A stretch of 64,000 bases of DNA from Paraburkholderia solitsugae (GTDB lineage Bacteria; Pseudomonadota; Gammaproteobacteria; Burkholderiales; Burkholderiaceae): NCBI RefSeq assembly GCF_013177695.1, contig NZ_WOEY01000134.1, forward strand, positions 177,571 to 241,570, read 5' to 3'. Numbering within the stretch: the stretch's first letter is position 1; every line of letters starts with the position of its first letter. The translations under genes and the position numbers were made by a program. This document shows positions 44,340-53,932 of this stretch, in pieces. The notes below the pieces were generated by a model. It saw only the letters and a list, made by a program, of their open reading frames with translations, was not told where the DNA came from and made no database searches.

Positions 44340-46511
44340 ATGAAACACCAGCATTTGATCCAGCAAACGTCCGACCTTCGTCGGCGATGGACTGCGGTAC
44401 TGCGCGCGCTGCCCACAGCAAGTCGCGACTGGGCGACGAGCGACGGTCTTGTGTGGATGCATCTGTTCAAAACAGTGGCCGCGGCGCTGCTCGCGCTGGG
44501 CATCGCCATGCTCCTGGATCTGCAGCAGCCCCGCACCGCCATGACCACTGTGTTTGTGCTGATGCAGCCGTTTAGCGGCATGGTGCTGGCGAAAAGTTTT
44601 TATCGGATCATCGGGACTGCGGCGGGGGCAATCGCCGCGCTCGTGCTGGGAGCAGTCTTCGTGCAGCAGCCCGAACTCTACATGCTTGCTCTGAGCTGCT
44701 GGATAGGTGGCTGCATTGCTGCGGCGCTCCGGTATCGGCATTTTCGCTGGTACGGCTTCGTGCTGGCGGGTTATACCGCCGCACTGATCGGCGTTCCCAC
44801 CGTGACAGACCCAAACAATTTGTTTCTCGCTGCCCTCACGCGCGCTGCGGAGGTCGCGGTCGGCATTGCGTGCTCGAGCGCCGTTAGTGCGTTGATCGCG
44901 CCCCGAAGTTCTAGCGTCGCACTGCAACGCACGTTACGCAATCGGTACCTCGATTTTACGGCGTTCGCTGCACAGGTGCTCGGCGGCAAGGTCGAGCGGG
45001 ATGTATTCGAGGAGCGTTTTGCGGACCTTGTGGATGGAATCGTGGGCTTTGAGGCAACGCGTGCGTTCGCTGCTTTCGAAGACCCAGGCGTGCGCACGCG
45101 CAGCCAACGTCTGGCGCGCCTGAATAGCGAGTTCATGGACGTCTGTGCCCGCTTGCACGCGCTGAATCAATTGCTCAAGCGATTGAAGGCAAACGGCTTG
45201 ACCCCGGTTGTCGATACAATTGCGCCATATTTCGAAGAACTATCGGCCCTGTTAGTCCGTCGGAATGAGCAGAATTCCGGTGCGTCGCATGCAACTCGTG
45301 CGGCAGTCGAACTGCGGATCTTTCAGGTTACGCTGCCACGACGTGTGCGGCAGGCGCGCGGCCCTCTGGAAGCTTCCGTGCCTCAATTGCTGGCCGATTT
45401 CGATACCTCGACCGAGCTGTTGTATCGCTTCGTAGACGAGTTCATCCGTTATGCGGAGACCTCCGCATCGATCGAGCAACACACGCCAGTCAAGGAGTGG
45501 CCGGTGGTCCGGTACGTCAGCAAAACGAACGGCCTGGTGGTCGGGCTTACGTTCCTGCGCTCGGTGGTTGTCATGGGGATCGTCGCCTGGTTCTGGATCG
45601 AGACCGACTGGCCGAGCGGCGGCCTCGCCTTCATCGGCGCAGCGATCATGTGTGCATTGAGCTCGACAGCGCCCGATGCATCGAAGATGACATTGCAAAT
45701 TGCCATCGGCACTGTCTTTGCCACCGTGGTGGCCTACCTGTTCACCTGCTATGTGTATCCGAACATTGATGGCTTCCCGCTTCTTTGCGTGACGCTTGCG
45801 CCCGTGCTGGCATTCGGCGCGTTCATCGCGATGCGCCCAGGTATCTCTGGCTACGGTGTGGGCTTTTCGGTGTTCTTCTGCTTGCTGGCCGGCCCGGACA
45901 ATGTGGTGAGTTATCAGCCGGATCTCCTGATCAACAACGGCGTCGCACTCGTCGCGGCGATGCTCGTTGCCTCGTTGGTGTTGGCAGTGATTTTCCCCGC
46001 GCAGATGCCATGGCTGATCGGCAAGATTAAAGGAAGTTTGCGATCTCAGGTCGTACTCGCCTGCAAGGGTGAATTGGGCGGACTAAATCAATACTTTCAA
46101 TCGAGCACCCACGATTTGATGGCGCAATTGCGCGTGCTGCTGAAGAATCGCTCGCGCCAGCATAGCGACGCATTGAGATGGATGCTCGTCACGCTCGAAG
46201 TGGGACATGCCGTTATCGACCTACGTAACGAAGCGGCCCACGCGACTTATGTCGAGGGGCTGCATCCACGCTGGAGCGCCTGCCTCGAGGAGATGAGCGC
46301 CGATATAGCAGAGCTGTTTGAACGTCCCGAGAGGCGTGGTCTTGATCGCGTGTTGACGTCGTTGCGCGAGACCACCGCAATCGCGCAGGGGGTTCTCGAT
46401 ACCGTCCCTGCGGATGGCGAGCGACACCACGACCTGCAGCGCATGCTCGGCAGCCTGCGTTTCATTCGCACTGCCTTGCTCGATAAAGACGCGCCGTTCA
46501 ATATGCGCTAA
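44340..46511 (+). CDS. Orphan FUSC-family inner-membrane protein
   Basis: A protein of about 723 residues with the AaeB-like layout: first membrane block about 35-180 (LLDLQQPRTAMTTVFVLMQPFSGMVLAKSFYRIIGTAAG), cytosolic helical part, and second membrane block about 390-540 (ETDWPSGGLAFIGAAIMCALSSTAPDASK). Unlike the pump at 21-24 kb it has no DUF1656, HlyD or outer-membrane gene beside it, so it must share partners or work alone. The start is uncertain: ATG 44340 fits the family N-terminus but lacks a ribosome binding site; ATG 44262 and an earlier start are in frame. Confidence 0.9.
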   Translation: MKHQHLIQQTSDLRRRWTAVLRALPTASRDWATSDGLVWMHLFKTVAAALLALGIAMLLDLQQPRTAMTTVFVLMQPFSGMVLAKSFYRIIGTAAGAIAALVLGAVFVQQPELYMLALSCWIGGCIAAALRYRHFRWYGFVLAGYTAALIGVPTVTDPNNLFLAALTRAAEVAVGIACSSAVSALIAPRSSSVALQRTLRNRYLDFTAFAAQVLGGKVERDVFEERFADLVDGIVGFEATRAFAAFEDPGVRTRSQRLARLNSEFMDVCARLHALNQLLKRLKANGLTPVVDTIAPYFEELSALLVRRNEQNSGASHATRAAVELRIFQVTLPRRVRQARGPLEASVPQLLADFDTSTELLYRFVDEFIRYAETSASIEQHTPVKEWPVVRYVSKTNGLVVGLTFLRSVVVMGIVAWFWIETDWPSGGLAFIGAAIMCALSSTAPDASKMTLQIAIGTVFATVVAYLFTCYVYPNIDGFPLLCVTLAPVLAFGAFIAMRPGISGYGVGFSVFFCLLAGPDNVVSYQPDLLINNGVALVAAMLVASLVLAVIFPAQMPWLIGKIKGSLRSQVVLACKGELGGLNQYFQSSTHDLMAQLRVLLKNRSRQHSDALRWMLVTLEVGHAVIDLRNEAAHATYVEGLHPRWSACLEEMSADIAELFERPERRGLDRVLTSLRETTAIAQGVLDTVPADGERHHDLQRMLGSLRFIRTALLDKDAPFNMR

Positions 46512-46536
46512 TCGACGCGCTAGTTCAGTCTTTCTT

Positions 46537-46788
46537 TCAGCGTCGCCCATGGTAGCCGCACCGACCACCGTCAAGCAGGTATGGTGCCCGATCCATGTTC
46601 ACCATACTTCCGGCAATTGCCGCGTCAGCTAGACCTGGCGCAACCGTGCAGGTGGCGGATTCGATTGCCTGGGCGCCCGGCCCGCAAACGCGGTCAATGG
46701 TCGGCGCGGCCACTGACACTGGCAACCCTCCGTCGGACGCGGCCTGGCGTGCGGGGTTCATACGCACACCGCTTGTCGGACTGAGCAC
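46537..46788 (-). pseudogene. Thiolase fragment
   Basis: VRMNPARQAASDGGLPVSVA, IDRVCGPGAQAIESATCTVA and SMVNMDRAPYLLDGGRCGYH match residues about 65-140 of the intact thiolase at 38139, including the acyl-cysteine region. Everything before and after is gone. A MarR fragment follows directly, so both genes of a former MarR-thiolase pair are represented. Confidence 0.85.
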
Positions 46789-46920
46789 GAGTTTGTGGAA
46801 ATCTTAGAGTCTGCAGCTTGCGCGGCACACATTGCCGGCATTGTGCAAGGGCGCCGAAGGGTCGTCGCAGGGTGGCGATCCGCCTAGTTTCTACGTCAGA
46901 CAACTCTCGATGTAAAAAGG

Positions 46921-46940
46921 AGTATATACTCATAATATCG
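46921..46940. promoter_or_regulatory. MarR-type operator motif, site 6
   Basis: AGTATATACTCATAATATCG includes the perfect palindrome AGTATATACT and the CTCATA half-site. It sits 31 bp before the MarR fragment, the same position as site 2 before MarR 1. Confidence 0.45.
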
Positions 46941-46971
46941 CCTGTTTGCGAATTTGAATGAGCCACTATTA

Positions 46972-47250
46972 ATGGCAACGCGTAGCAGACCCGTGGAAGA
47001 TATCGAAGGTCGCTGCAATTGTCTGGCAGCCCGCCACGCGACACGCTATCTCACGGCCGCATACGATCAGGCGCTGAACCCATTTGGTTTGCGGGCGACG
47101 CAATTTTCGATCCTCTACACGCTGGCGAGATACGGTCCGCTAGGGATCGGAAGGTCGGCGGAGGTGATTGTGATGGACGGCAGAGTAGACGCGTCAAGGC
47201 CCGTCTATAGGCTCAACGCAGGGGCCCGCTTTGGTGCTTCAGAGATTTAG
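46972..47250 (+). pseudogene. Truncated MarR-family gene
   Basis: RCNCLAARHATRYLTAAYDQ then ALNPFGLRATQFSILYTLAR matches the N-terminal half of the two intact MarR proteins. The likeness ends inside the winged helix (VIVMDG, where the others have IAMDRTTL); the rest is unrelated and stops at 47250. DNA binding should be lost. Confidence 0.85.
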
Positions 47251-47414
47251 CAGGTACAAGTATCAATGGGAATTCCCTTCTTTGTTGCGGGCAGACCATG
47301 GGTTTCATGGCTGGTATCTACGACGGACCGCAATCGAGCCACGTCTGCTCGCGTGACCCGCGGCTTTAGCGGGAGACGCAACTCGAACAACACTTGGAAT
47401 ATGGATTAACAATC

Positions 47415-48179
47415 ATGCATGAGCTTTTTGATCTGAGCGGCCGCGTGGCCGTCGTAACCGGCGCGACCAAGGGTATGGGACTGGAGATTGCGCGTGCGCT
47501 CGGCACGGCTGGCGCGAAGGTGGTGATTTCCGGTCGCGACCAGGAAGTCACCGATTTGATTGCAGCTAGGCTGCACGATTCGGATGGCATCGACGTCAAG
47601 GCAATAGCCTGTGACATTACTGATCCTGCGAGCGTTGACCAGTTCGCTGCACGGGCACTTCGGGCATTCGGTCGCGTCGACACTCTGGTGCTGAGCGCCG
47701 CAGGCGTCTCACCAACCGGTTCGATTCTGAACCATACCACCGCTCAACTCGACCAGGTCATGGCCGACAACGTGCGTGGCAGTTTCGCTCTCGTCACGGC
47801 GCTGGCGCCTCAGATGATCGCGCGCAAAGATGGGTCGATCATCTTCATGTCGAGCCGGGCGGCCAAGCGTGGATCGGCACTTCTCGGCTTGTATGCAATG
47901 TCGAAGGCTGCAATTGACCAACTTGTGCGTAACCTTGCACTCGAACTCGGGCCTTCGAATATTAACGTCAATTCGATCAACCCGGGTGCGGTGCGCACCG
48001 ACTTTTCGCGTGGGCTTTGGGAAGATCCTGAACGTGAAAAGAAAGCCGTTGCGAGCATTCCGATGGGCCGGATCGGCGAACCAGAGGACGTAGCGGGCCT
48101 CGCGTTGCTGCTGGCATCACCAGCCGGTCACTATATCCACGGACAGAACATCAGCGTGGATGGGGGAGGGACGGCCTGA
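47415..48179 (+). CDS. SDR-family oxidoreductase
   Basis: A 254-residue short-chain dehydrogenase. The cofactor motif VVTGATKGMGLEIAR is near residue 13, the catalytic SSRAAKRGSALLGLYAMSK near 140-160, followed by NINVNSINPGAVRTDF and the C-terminal GQNISVDGGGTA. The close resemblance is to the FabG-like group used for alcohols and 3-hydroxyacyl substrates; the substrate is unknown. ATG 47415 begins the usual N-terminus; an earlier in-frame start lacks support. Confidence 0.93.
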   Translation: MHELFDLSGRVAVVTGATKGMGLEIARALGTAGAKVVISGRDQEVTDLIAARLHDSDGIDVKAIACDITDPASVDQFAARALRAFGRVDTLVLSAAGVSPTGSILNHTTAQLDQVMADNVRGSFALVTALAPQMIARKDGSIIFMSSRAAKRGSALLGLYAMSKAAIDQLVRNLALELGPSNINVNSINPGAVRTDFSRGLWEDPEREKKAVASIPMGRIGEPEDVAGLALLLASPAGHYIHGQNISVDGGGTA

Positions 48180-49266
48180 ATCGTCACGATGGGTCGGGTG
48201 GGGGTAGTAGTCGAAGCGGATGGGCCTACGCACGGACCGTTTCTTGATGGCCCAACTATATACACCCTCGGGTGGTAAGGTTGAAGCGGCTGGCCGGCCG
48301 CTTCGCTATACAGGTAGCCGGTGGCGCGTCGCACATGCGACGCGCGCGGCAATATTTAGCAGATCAATTAACAGACAGAGAATAGACTTCGAGAATTTGA
48401 CGGTGGCGTTCAATACTTGCCATATCTGTTGTAGTGCAAAAAGATGCCGGAATGCAACGCGTGCTGACGTGACGTCAGCCGGCGTGGCGCTACCGGCACG
48501 TCAGATGACAGCAACATACATAAAAGTGTCTCGGGCTCCATGACACCCTCGGATTGCTTTTTGGGCCTTTCACGTGCAGTTCACAAAGCTGCGCCGTTTT
48601 CTGGTGGCAGACCCCGTGTTCATGGTGTTTTCAGGCGCACGTTGCAGTCCCAGCCGAGGCATGCCAGTGGTTCGCTTCACAGAGACTCGAATGAGAGGAA
48701 TAGATCGTGCGCAGCCGTTCGCGTCAGGAAGATGTCGGCCATGAACGGCCCTTCACGGTCGGCTTGGGGGACGAGCGCTGACGAGCGTCGAAGCGCCACT
48801 TGTTGTTTGTCTAAAGAAGCGCTCGTGCGCGCCGCCATGCATAGTTCGTGGAAAAGTCGGTGTCGACAATTGTTTGTGCTCACACGCATCAGCAAATCGG
48901 AGTGATGACGCGGCGCCGACCGTGGTAAGTAAGCGGCGAAAAGCCTGCCCGAGAGACTCCTGGCTAGCCAATTTGTCGCCCTGAATCTGAAGGAATCCAC
49001 CAAGCACCGGTCGCCTCTTGTCCGGTCCCCCGAGTTTCAGTTTTGGCGTCCGGCGTTTTTCTCCTGCGGCGCCCGCGCCTGCCCTTATCACATACCGGCG
49101 GCCAGTATCTTGCAATTTTCTTTAAAAGACTGTTCCCGGATCGGGTATTAATCGCGATCGGCCTTGAACCGTTATATGTATGTATGTATTCCGTCGAAGC
49201 TCACCCTTCAGAATGAACTTCGCGTCTCCCCATACCCATTGACCAATCTGAAAGGTCGGTAAGCAC
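48180..49266. other. Gene-free kilobase before the chemoreceptor gene
   Basis: No supported gene in about 1.1 kb. There is an inverted repeat GCTGACG(TGA)CGTCAGC at 48463-48479 and a short TATG tandem run near 49171-49184. The final part should carry the chemoreceptor promoter; no clear sigma-28 motif was recognised. Confidence 0.5.
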
Positions 49267-50889
49267 ATGAAGCTATCTTTTGCGCAAAAACTCTGGTTGC
49301 CTCTGATCCTGTGCCTGCTGTGTCTCGCCGGCATATCTATCTACAACGCTTATCAGACTCGAGAAATGCGGCTGGACGAGCGCAAGGCGGACCTGAAACA
49401 CGCATCGGAGATTGCCCTCAGTGTGGCCAAGACCTTTGGCGATCAGGTGGCCGCCGGCTCTATGTCGGCAGCGGAAGCTCAGAAGCGCGCCATGAATAGC
49501 ATCCGAAACATGCGGTATGGGGACAACGGGTATTTCGTGATCCTTAATTCTAAACCGACAGTCCTGATGCACCCGACCAACCCGCAGATGGATGGTAAAA
49601 ACGTCGACGACTACAAGGATACGAATGGCGTCACCTTCTTCAGGGAAATGGTCGATCTTAGCAAGCGTGACGGTCAGGGCTTTACCGCGTACTCCTTTCC
49701 GAAACCGGGGAGAACCGAAGCCTCTCCGAAAGTCACCTACCTCGCGTCGTATCAGCCGTGGGACTGGATTATCACGACGGGGCTCTTTGTCGACGACCTC
49801 GATACTGCATTCCACTCGTCGCTGTATCAGAGCCTCGGGATTCTACTGGCACTCGCCGGCGTCCTGTCGGTCGTCGTGGTTTTCCTCAACCGCGGCATCA
49901 TTCGCTCACTGGGCGGCGAACCATCCTATGCCTCCGATATTGCCAACCAGATTGCCAATAGCGATCTGACTACCGTAGTAAAGATCGCTCAGGACGACCG
50001 CTCGAGCCTGCTGTTTTCAATGAAGCGTATGCAGGAGCAGCTCACGCAGACGATTGGCACGATCAAGGTTTCGGCAGACTCGATTGCCACCACCACTCAC
50101 CAGATTTCGGCGGGCAACCAGGACCTATCGCAGCGAACCGAAGAGCAGGCCGCCTCGCTCGAGGAAACCGCGTCTAGCATGGAGCAACTGACCTCGACGG
50201 TTACCCAGAATGCCCACAATGCCAGTCAGGCCAACCAGCTCGCAGCGCAAGCCGTCCAGGTAGCCGAACAGGGCGGCACCGTAATGGCACGCGTCGTGGA
50301 GACCATGGACGGCATCAATGCCAGCTCGGACAGGATTGTCGACATTGTCGGCATCATCGAGGGTATCGCCTTCCAGACCAATATCCTCGCGCTCAATGCG
50401 GCCGTCGAAGCGGCGAGGGCGGGTGAGCAGGGACGGGGTTTTGCGGTGGTGGCCTCGGAAGTGCGTTCGCTGGCGCAGCGATCCTCGGCGGCGTCCAAGG
50501 AAATCAAGGAACTGATCCACGATTCCGTGGAGCGTGTGCAGGCAGGCGCAGGCCATGTGCAGGATGCGGGTGCGAAAATGCGTGAGATCACCCACGAAAT
50601 CAGACGCGTGACGGACATCATGTGTGAAATCACAGCCGCATCACAGGAACAGAGCAAGGGTATCGGCCAAATCAACCAGGCCGTCACGCAGATGGACGAA
50701 GTCACACAGCAGAATGCCGCGCTGGTCGAACAGGCGGCAGCGGCCGCCAGCTCGCTCGAGTCGCAGGCGAACGAGCTGAAAACTTCCGTTTCGATGTTCA
50801 GGCTGAATGCCTCACGCGACGCTGAGGCCATCCGCCATGTCGGGCAAGCGCACGCAACGAAGACACCGGCGTGGACGGCGCGAGCCTGA
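49267..50889 (+). CDS. Methyl-accepting chemotaxis protein
   Basis: A 540-residue chemoreceptor. Residues about 8-30 are the first membrane segment, about 35-185 a single Cache-type periplasmic sensor (MRYGDNGYFVILNSKPTVLMHP, then YQPWDWIITTGLFVDD), about 190-210 the second membrane segment, then HAMP, and the signalling domain with the hairpin IAFQTNILALNAAVEAARAG followed by EQGRGFAVVASEVRSLAQRS. Methylation helices are of the Burkholderiaceae type (EEQAASLEETASSMEQLTST). Cache domains of this kind often bind small organic acids. Monocistronic. Confidence 0.96.
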   Translation: MKLSFAQKLWLPLILCLLCLAGISIYNAYQTREMRLDERKADLKHASEIALSVAKTFGDQVAAGSMSAAEAQKRAMNSIRNMRYGDNGYFVILNSKPTVLMHPTNPQMDGKNVDDYKDTNGVTFFREMVDLSKRDGQGFTAYSFPKPGRTEASPKVTYLASYQPWDWIITTGLFVDDLDTAFHSSLYQSLGILLALAGVLSVVVVFLNRGIIRSLGGEPSYASDIANQIANSDLTTVVKIAQDDRSSLLFSMKRMQEQLTQTIGTIKVSADSIATTTHQISAGNQDLSQRTEEQAASLEETASSMEQLTSTVTQNAHNASQANQLAAQAVQVAEQGGTVMARVVETMDGINASSDRIVDIVGIIEGIAFQTNILALNAAVEAARAGEQGRGFAVVASEVRSLAQRSSAASKEIKELIHDSVERVQAGAGHVQDAGAKMREITHEIRRVTDIMCEITAASQEQSKGIGQINQAVTQMDEVTQQNAALVEQAAAAASSLESQANELKTSVSMFRLNASRDAEAIRHVGQAHATKTPAWTARA

Positions 50890-51427
50890 GCGCTGGCGGC
50901 TCCAATCGCGAAGCGGCCCGCAGCGCAGTCTGTCAGGGTGCCGCAAGCCTTTGAGCGTGGCGAATGGGATAGTTTTTAGGCGGCCATCCGTATCACCGGT
51001 GATTCGCCGACAGCGCAAACCATGTTTGGCGGTGTCCGTATCTGGCGCCCGCCGTTGGCGAAGTGTGCGAAAGTCCTCGGTGCATCTAGGGTGAGGCTGG
51101 AGGCCTTTTCGTAGCAAACTGGACTGTACGGCAAGGACAGATCAAGGCGTCGCACTTCTGCACAGTAAATGTGCACTGTATCTTCCGGAGAATATCTTCC
51201 CGCAGTGGGACAGTACCTCTGATTCCGAGAACTGAAATGCAATTTCGTGCCTACACTTTCAAAACGGATATCCGGTGAAGGATACTCGATCGCGCACGCG
51301 CTTGGCTGGGTGGCGTCGGCAGGTCTCCTATCTGGCTTGAACGAAGCGTCGATACGCGCGTTGCGCTGCTCCCATAGGCTTGCACAATCATATGCTCGCA
51401 GGTTGTAGAGCGGCTGTGTTACCAGCA
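50890..51427. other. Gene-free stretch between convergent chemoreceptor and isochorismatase genes
   Basis: A 150-codon open frame spans 51428-50976 on the minus strand directly after the hydrolase gene, but its product resembles no known protein and it lacks a ribosome binding site. It is left unannotated. No strong terminator hairpin was seen. Confidence 0.4.
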
Positions 51428-52051
51428 CTAAGCGGACGTTCTCTTTGCTTCCACGAGCTGAGAAGTGGTGAGAATCTGATGAGCGTATGTCGGTCCGTTA
51501 ATGTTCAGTGCGGCGTGCAGAGCCTCTTTTGAGCGCGCAGCAGTTGCATCGCGCACAAGCGTGACGTGATATCCCAACTCCATACCGATTCGTGCGGTCG
51601 CTTCGACGCACGTATTTGCGAGAAGGCCAATCAAAATGATCTTCTCCTTTCCGTAGCGTTTGAGTTGATGGTCAAGATCCGTATTCGGAAAGCCGCTTGA
51701 AGCCCAATGCTCGGTCGCGACGATGTCGCCGGGCTGCACCTGGAAATCGTCATGGAAGGTACCTCCCCACGTTCCCTTTGCGAAGGCTTGCCGCTCGGCA
51801 GCGCCAAGTTGATAGGGGGACGGGTATTTCCAGTTGACATAGTCACCCGACTCCCATCGATGATGCGGAACATGGTAGATCGAGATACCCACCTCCCTTG
51901 CCGTCCGGACAACGGAGCGGAGGTTCTCTAGCATGTTGTTCTCTTTCGCGATGTCCTCGACCCAGGGAAAAAGCTTGCCTCCCTCGCTAAGGAAGTCGTT
52001 GTAGAGATCGACACACAACACGGCAGTAAGTCTAGGCTCGTAAGTGACCAT
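51428..52051 (-). CDS. Isochorismatase-family cysteine hydrolase
   Basis: A 207-residue hydrolase of the isochorismatase/nicotinamidase fold. The catalytic triad is visible: Asp in LCVDLYNDF, Lys in QAFAKGTWGG, and the nucleophile Cys in GLLANTCVEATAR. Members hydrolyse amides or vinyl ethers; the substrate here is not evident. ATG 52051 fits the family N-terminus; the longer open frame upstream has no support. It is divergent from the TetR gene at 52454, with an inverted repeat between them. Confidence 0.93.
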   Translation of the reverse strand: MVTYEPRLTAVLCVDLYNDFLSEGGKLFPWVEDIAKENNMLENLRSVVRTAREVGISIYHVPHHRWESGDYVNWKYPSPYQLGAAERQAFAKGTWGGTFHDDFQVQPGDIVATEHWASSGFPNTDLDHQLKRYGKEKIILIGLLANTCVEATARIGMELGYHVTLVRDATAARSKEALHAALNINGPTYAHQILTTSQLVEAKRTSA

Positions 52052-52108
52052 CGCAATTTCCAGAAAATGAACGGAGCGTACCCAACCTGCAGTCCAGTAT
52101 CGGTCAAA

Positions 52109-52134
52109 AAATAAATGTCGGGTATAATTTATTT
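52109..52134. promoter_or_regulatory. 8-bp inverted repeat, candidate TetR operator
   Basis: AAATAAAT (52109-52116) and ATTTATTT (52127-52134) are perfect complements around GTCGGGTATA, 58 bp before the isochorismatase-like gene and inside the divergent region shared with the TetR gene. A TATAAT box overlaps it at 52123-52128. Repression of the hydrolase by the TetR protein would fit. Confidence 0.5.
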
Positions 52135-52453
52135 TATCCGCACTTCGTGATACCTGACAAGGCTTTGTGTGCCCCTTAGAGTGATCTTGCTCGGTATGTA
52201 TGTACATAGAGGTCTTGAGCAGCGGCGCCATTCGCATCGACACTTCCGAAAGTGCAGTCGATTGGGCAGCGCGCCGTCGCACCAGTCCCTTGAGCCCGCT
52301 CGCGTGCGAGTCGCGCGTGAGCGGCGAGTTTCGTTTGACGTGTCGGATGTCTGGGATATGCGCCGTGCTGACGCCTAGAATCGGGGTCCAACTGAAACAG
52401 TGTGGAAATGCGGATAGGCCGGTTTCCCAACTCGAATATCGAAGGAGCTCTTT

Positions 52454-53047
52454 GTGGGACGTTCGAATCGCGAACAGGCGGACAAGAACCGCCAGCGCAT
52501 CGTTGATGAAACTTCGGCGACTATGCGTGGCTCGGGTGTTGGCGCAGTCAGCATTTCAGAGATCATGGCACGCGTGGGCATGACGCCCGGTGGTTTCTAC
52601 AATCACTTTGCCTCGAAAGAAGCACTGATAGCCGAGGCTTGCTCGTCAGGGTTCGCACGGTCCGCTGAAAACTGGAGAGCGAAGACGACATCGCACAAAG
52701 GGTCTGTAACCGGCACGCTCAACCGGCTCATCTCGTACTACTTCGCTAGCAAGCCTATCGAGAAGACCTGCCCCATGGTCGCTCTTGGGCAAGATGCGGC
52801 TCCGCATCATGCGAGTGAAGGTTTCAGTCAGGCCTATCGTGAAGGTGTCGAGCAGCTATTCACGACTTTCGCAGACATCGCGCATGCCGATGCTTCATGC
52901 TCGCTGTCGCGCCAAGACCTTGTCGTGGTATTCGCCGCGATGGTGGGTGCGAATATGCTGGCTCGTTCAACCGGAGACAGGACATGGGCCGCCGAAGTCG
53001 AGCGTGTCCTCGTCATGCCGCACGGCCATCAAGCATCCAATGTCTAA
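52454..53047 (+). CDS. TetR-family regulator
   Basis: A 197-residue TetR protein, with the helix-turn-helix RQRIVDETSATMRGSGVGAVSISEIMARVGMTPGGFYNHFASKEALI at residues about 13-59. The C-terminal part (CPMVALGQDAA, VVVFAAMVGANMLARST) is of the NemR/AcrR-like kind. It starts at GTG 52454 with GAAGGAGC six nt upstream. Divergent from the isochorismatase-like gene, its likely target. Confidence 0.92.
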   Translation: MGRSNREQADKNRQRIVDETSATMRGSGVGAVSISEIMARVGMTPGGFYNHFASKEALIAEACSSGFARSAENWRAKTTSHKGSVTGTLNRLISYYFASKPIEKTCPMVALGQDAAPHHASEGFSQAYREGVEQLFTTFADIAHADASCSLSRQDLVVVFAAMVGANMLARSTGDRTWAAEVERVLVMPHGHQASNV

Positions 53048-53249
53048 AAGCCGATCGGATATTTCATGTCGTTAACGGAAGGCAATGTCTGCGCGGTGAC
53101 GCAGCACCGGGGCGTAGTCTGGCTTGCGGGATGGGCCCTGCGTGCCTTTTCCGGCGACCGTCGCACCCTTTGTCCTACGGGGCGCGACGTTGACCGGGGC
53201 ATGATGGTAAGTCCGTCGATTATTGAACCAACCACCAGGAAACGACATC

Positions 53250-53675
53250 ATGAATGACACCCCTGCGCTGGCCGAATTGGTAATCGAACAGATATCCGAC
53301 GCCGTCATCTTTGCGGACTGCTCGGAAACAATCGCACGGTGGAACCGTGCCGCCGAGACACTGTTCGGCTACAGCGCGAACGAGGCGGCCGGCAGAAAGC
53401 TTGATCTGATCATCCCCGAGCACCTACGCGCCGCGCACTCGACCGGATTCGGGATGGCAATCGCGAACGGTGCGACGAGACTGCATGGACGGCCAACCTT
53501 GACCCGCGCGACACACAAAAGCGGACGCAAGCTCTACGTCGAAATGACGTTTGCGCTGGTGAAGGCCGCGGATGGGACGGTGCTCGGTTCGGCGGCAGTC
53601 GTGCGGGACGTGACGGAGCGCATCGAAAAAGAACGCGCTACCCGTCCTGTAAGCACAGGCAGCGAGCGCAATTAA
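53250..53675 (+). CDS. Stand-alone PAS-domain protein
   Basis: A 141-residue protein consisting of one PAS/PAC domain: ISDAVIFADCSETIARWNRAAETLFGYSANEAAGRKLDLIIPEHLR, then THKSGRKLYVEMTFALVKAADGTVLGSAAVVRDVTERI. There is no kinase, cyclase or HTH output, so it must act on a partner. The ATG at 53250 follows CAGGAAACGACATC. A truncated relative is at 40224-40555. Confidence 0.9.
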   Translation: MNDTPALAELVIEQISDAVIFADCSETIARWNRAAETLFGYSANEAAGRKLDLIIPEHLRAAHSTGFGMAIANGATRLHGRPTLTRATHKSGRKLYVEMTFALVKAADGTVLGSAAVVRDVTERIEKERATRPVSTGSERN

Positions 53676-53932
53676 GGCGAACCACAACTGACGTGACGTC
53701 GCGCTTACGGCCATACGACTGAGAATTTCAACGTCGTTCACGCAAGACTGGCTCGTGGCTCGGCGTACAAACTACGGCTGCGTGACCCGAGGCCCATGGA
53801 AGGCGAAAAACCGAGGGAGCCTGCGGGGGTAACCGTCAGCGCTTTCCCCCCATACGTAAATTTCAGCAGACGACGTGCGTGTAGTGGCAATGCACAGCGC
53901 ATTGGAAGCGAACTGGTAAGGAATAACACAAT

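Noticed and set aside
49171..49184. TATG tandem run upstream of the chemoreceptor
   Set aside because: Only about three units; too short to argue for phase variation.
50976..51428. A 150-codon minus-strand frame directly after the isochorismatase-like gene
   Set aside because: No recognisable motif, poor start context (GTG without a binding site) and odd composition; kept as gene-free sequence.
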